NCBI GenBank assembly: GCA_024277955.1
Contig: JAJRUE010000059.1
Coordinates: 1 to 7,565 of the forward strand
Reading direction: 5' to 3'
Source: Alphaproteobacteria bacterium
GTDB taxonomy: Bacteria; Pseudomonadota; Alphaproteobacteria; Rhodobacterales; Rhodobacteraceae
DNA length: 7,565 bases
A program made the translations under genes and the position numbers. Positions within the stretch are counted from its first letter, which is position 1; each line of letters starts with the position of its first letter. Under the pieces are notes generated by a model. It was given only the letters and a program-made list of their open reading frames with translations, was not told the DNA's origin and searched no databases. Positions 6,008 through 7,565 of the stretch are shown here, piece after piece.

Positions 6008-6966
6008 GCGCGATCAGCGTTCTGGGGACCGGGGCCTTTGGCACTTCGCTGGCCATCGCGCTGGCCCGCGGCGGGCGGCAGGTGACCCTGGTCGCCCGGT
6101 CTTCCGACACCGCCGCCGCTCTGGATCGGGACCGCTTCAACGACGCGCGCCTGCCCGGCGCCCGCTTTCCCGACACGCTGTCGGTGACCGCCGCCTTCGG
6201 CGATCTGGCCCCGATATGCCTGCTTGCCGTCCCGACCCAGGCGCTGCGGGGGTTTTCCCAAGCGCTCGCCACCGACCTGGGCGCGCGCCGCCTTGTGGCC
6301 TGCTGCAAGGGCGTCGATCTGACCACCGGTCTCGGGCCCACCGGCGTGCTGGCCCAGACCTGCCCCACGGCGACCCCGGCGATTCTGTCGGGCCCCAGCT
6401 TTGCCGCCGATATCGCCGCCGGGCTGCCCACCGCGCTGACCATCGCCGCCCATGACCCGGATGTCGCCGAGGCCCTGCAGGGCGCGCTGGCGACACCCAG
6501 CCTGCGGCTCTATCGCAGCACCGATGTCACCGGGGTGGAACTGGGCGGCGCGCTGAAAAACGTCGTGGCGATCGCCGCGGGCGTGGCCATTGGCGCCGGG
6601 CTGGGGGAAAGCGCGCGCGCCGCGCTGATCACCCGCGGCTACGCCGAACTGTGCCGGTTCGCGGCCCGGATGGGAGCGCAGCCGGTGACGCTGTCGGGGC
6701 TGTCGGGGCTGGGCGATCTGATCCTGACCTGCACCTCGGACAAGTCGCGCAACTTTTCGCACGGGCTTGCGCTGGGGCGTGGCGCGGACCCGGATGCCGG
6801 CGCGACGGTCGAAGGCGTCGCCACCGCGCGGGCGGTTGCGCAAAAGGCACGCGAATTGCGCATCGACATGCCGGTGACCAGCACCGTCGCCGCGCTGGTC
6901 AATCACGAGATAACCACCACACAGGCGGTGACCGCGCTTTTGTCACGGCCCCTGAAAGAGGAATGA
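6004..6966 (+). CDS. gpsA: Glycerol-3-phosphate dehydrogenase [NAD(P)+]
   Basis: Reduces dihydroxyacetone phosphate to sn-glycerol-3-phosphate with NAD(P)H, the backbone for phospholipid synthesis; cytosolic. The 320-residue product has the family length. The Rossmann loop VLGTGAFGTSLA (6-17) binds the cofactor. CKGVD (101-105), SGPSFA (129-134), GGALKNVVAIAAG (181-193, containing the catalytic-type Lys185) and GLSGLGDLILTCTS (232-245) follow in the normal order, with SRN (248-250) at the substrate pocket. The start ATG overlaps the tsaD stop by four bases (ATGA), and AAGGGGG (5990-5996) inside tsaD is a strong ribosome-binding site 7 bases upstream. The next gene begins 4 bases after its stop, so the three genes form one transcription unit. 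No missing motif or disruption is seen. Confidence 0.97.
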   Translation: MSAISVLGTGAFGTSLAIALARGGRQVTLVARSSDTAAALDRDRFNDARLPGARFPDTLSVTAAFGDLAPICLLAVPTQALRGFSQALATDLGARRLVACCKGVDLTTGLGPTGVLAQTCPTATPAILSGPSFAADIAAGLPTALTIAAHDPDVAEALQGALATPSLRLYRSTDVTGVELGGALKNVVAIAAGVAIGAGLGESARAALITRGYAELCRFAARMGAQPVTLSGLSGLGDLILTCTSDKSRNFSHGLALGRGADPDAGATVEGVATARAVAQKARELRIDMPVTSTVAALVNHEITTTQAVTALLSRPLKEE

Positions 6967-6970
6967 GCGC

Positions 6971-7387
6971 ATGCAATACTGGCTGTTCAAATCGGAACCC
7001 AACACCTGGAGCTGGCAGCAACAGCTGGACAAGGCCCCGGATTGCGAGGAATGGGACGGGGTGCGCAACTATCAGGCGCGCAACAACATGCGCCAGATGC
7101 AGGTGGGCGATCTGGGGTTCTTCTATCATTCGCTCAAGGACAAGGCGGTGGTCGGCATCGTCGAGGTGTGCACCCTTGCCCATCCCGACAGCACCACCGA
7201 CGATCCGCGCTGGGAATGCGTCGACATCCGCGCGGTTGAATCGCTACCAAACCCGGTGACGCTCGCGATGTGCAAGGCGGATGCGCGGCTGAAAGACATG
7301 GTGCTGGTCAACAATTCGCGGCTTTCGGTGCAGCCGGTCAGTGCCGCCGAATGGCAGGTTGTGCGCGAACTTGGCGGCCTGGCCTGA
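6971..7387 (+). CDS. EVE domain-containing protein (Thymocyte nuclear protein 1-like)
   Basis: Small single-domain protein of 138 residues. EVE is a PUA-like fold whose eukaryotic relatives read modified bases; the function of the stand-alone bacterial form is not established. The family hallmark begins YWLFKSEPNTWSW (3-15), continues with EEWDGVRNYQARNNMR (26-41) and VGDLGFFYHS (45-54), then a W81 strand (PRWECVDI) and SRLSVQPVSAAEWQ near the end (116-129). The domain fills the whole protein and looks complete. The start ATG is supported by AGAGGA (6957-6962), located inside the end of gpsA with 8 bases of spacing. It is the last visible gene of the tsaD-gpsA operon; linkage to a tRNA-modification gene fits an RNA or modified-nucleotide connection, but that is inference. 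In many alphaproteobacteria, as I recall, a small YciI-like gene stands between gpsA and the EVE gene; here the gap is only 4 bases. Confidence 0.93.
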   Translation: MQYWLFKSEPNTWSWQQQLDKAPDCEEWDGVRNYQARNNMRQMQVGDLGFFYHSLKDKAVVGIVEVCTLAHPDSTTDDPRWECVDIRAVESLPNPVTLAMCKADARLKDMVLVNNSRLSVQPVSAAEWQVVRELGGLA

Positions 7388-7394
7388 GGATTGC

Positions 7395-7540
7395 GCCGGT
7401 GCGTATCCGCGATCGGCGCGCCACGAGCCACGCCACGGCTCAGGACCACGGTGCGCCAAAGGCTACTGCCCGCGCAGACGGCTGAGGCTGACCCGGCAAC
7501 CGTCAGATGCGCCGAACTGCGGCCCTCAGACCCGCCGGCC
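7395..7540 (+). promoter_or_regulatory. Structured leader candidate with cobalamin-riboswitch-like blocks (incomplete match)
   Basis: No gene is supported after 7387, but the region is rich in pairings. GCCGG (7395-7399) can close on CCGGC (7535-7539). GCG/CGC brackets TATC at 7401-7410. GGCGCGCC (7415-7422) pairs with GGTGCGCC (7450-7457) with one G-U, and GAGCC (7425-7429) pairs inside it with GGCTC (7437-7441). CTGAC (7487-7491) pairs with GTCAG (7502-7506), and CTGAGG (7482-7487) can alternatively pair with CCTCAG (7524-7529). GGCTGACCCGGCAACCGT resembles the conserved GCTGCCCCCGCAACTGT core of cobalamin riboswitches, and GCCCTCAGACCCGCCGGCC resembles their 3' B12 box plus closing strand. 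The interval between these blocks is much too short for a standard cobalamin riboswitch. It could be a shortened or divergent element, another leader RNA, or chance in GC-rich DNA. Confidence 0.3.
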
Positions 7541-7552
7541 ATCGCTTGTGTT

Positions 7553-7559
7553 GGAAGGG
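7553..7559 (+). promoter_or_regulatory. Shine-Dalgarno-like sequence just before the window edge
   Basis: GGAAGGG is followed by CAAAAA up to the last base, leaving normal spacing for a start codon immediately beyond the window. This suggests that a rightward gene begins there and that 7388-7552 is its leader. The start codon itself is not visible. Confidence 0.4.
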
Positions 7560-7565
7560 CAAAAA

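Noticed and set aside
7477..7522. Resemblance to the SAM-I (S-box) motif through ACCCGGCAACC followed by TGCGCCGAA
   Set aside because: Only the GGCAACC block matches well; the kink-turn and the GGTGCCAA block are not convincingly present, and the cobalamin-like reading explains more blocks.
1..7565. CRISPR arrays, insertion sequences, toxin-antitoxin or phage-defence genes
   Set aside because: No regularly spaced repeats, transposase-like frames or terminal inverted repeats were found; nearly all of the window is filled by recognisable housekeeping or maturation genes.

Overview
The window looks like a chromosomal segment of an alphaproteobacterium, most likely a Rhodobacterales/Roseobacter-type organism. 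GC is high in most genes, protein sequences have the Rhodobacterales flavour, and the gene set hemY / Mic60-like mitofilin / hemD facing tsaD-gpsA-EVE is a typical alphaproteobacterial neighbourhood. All assignments come from reading the sequence; no database search was run.

Layout. (1) Positions 2-688 hold the 3' two-thirds of hypE, a [NiFe]-hydrogenase maturation gene, on the + strand. (2) A 256-base spacer (689-944, about 50% GC by hand count) has no convincing gene. (3) A tRNA-Thr(CGU) gene lies on the - strand at 945-1020, with its 3' end facing hypE. (4) A leftward gene set, hemD (4827-4111) - Mic60/mitofilin-like (4031-2622) - hemY-like TPR protein (2610-1066), runs toward the tRNA. 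It combines a tetrapyrrole enzyme with two inner-membrane proteins. (5) An 82-base divergent promoter region (4828-4909) separates hemD from tsaD. (6) A tightly packed rightward operon follows: tsaD (4910-6007), gpsA (6004-6966, ATGA overlap) and an EVE-domain gene (6971-7387, 4-base gap). (7) The last 178 bases carry no supported gene. They contain several inverted repeats, blocks resembling parts of the cobalamin riboswitch, and a Shine-Dalgarno-like sequence just before the window edge, so they may be the structured leader of a gene starting outside the window.

How the parts relate. HemD makes uroporphyrinogen III, the branch point to heme, siroheme, B12 and bacteriochlorophyll. Mic60-like and HemY-like proteins are membrane-anchored companions of this pathway in alphaproteobacteria and are linked to membrane shaping. 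TsaD makes t6A37 on ANN-decoding tRNAs, and the tRNA-Thr in this window has the U36-A37 such a substrate needs. GpsA supplies glycerol-3-phosphate for phospholipids. The hyp gene belongs to a different system (hydrogenase) and may mark the edge of an accessory region beside the tRNA gene.

Most worth following up are the structured leader at the right end, the hypE/tRNA-Thr junction, and the Mic60-HemY pair, whose HemY carries a four-cysteine metal-binding knuckle.
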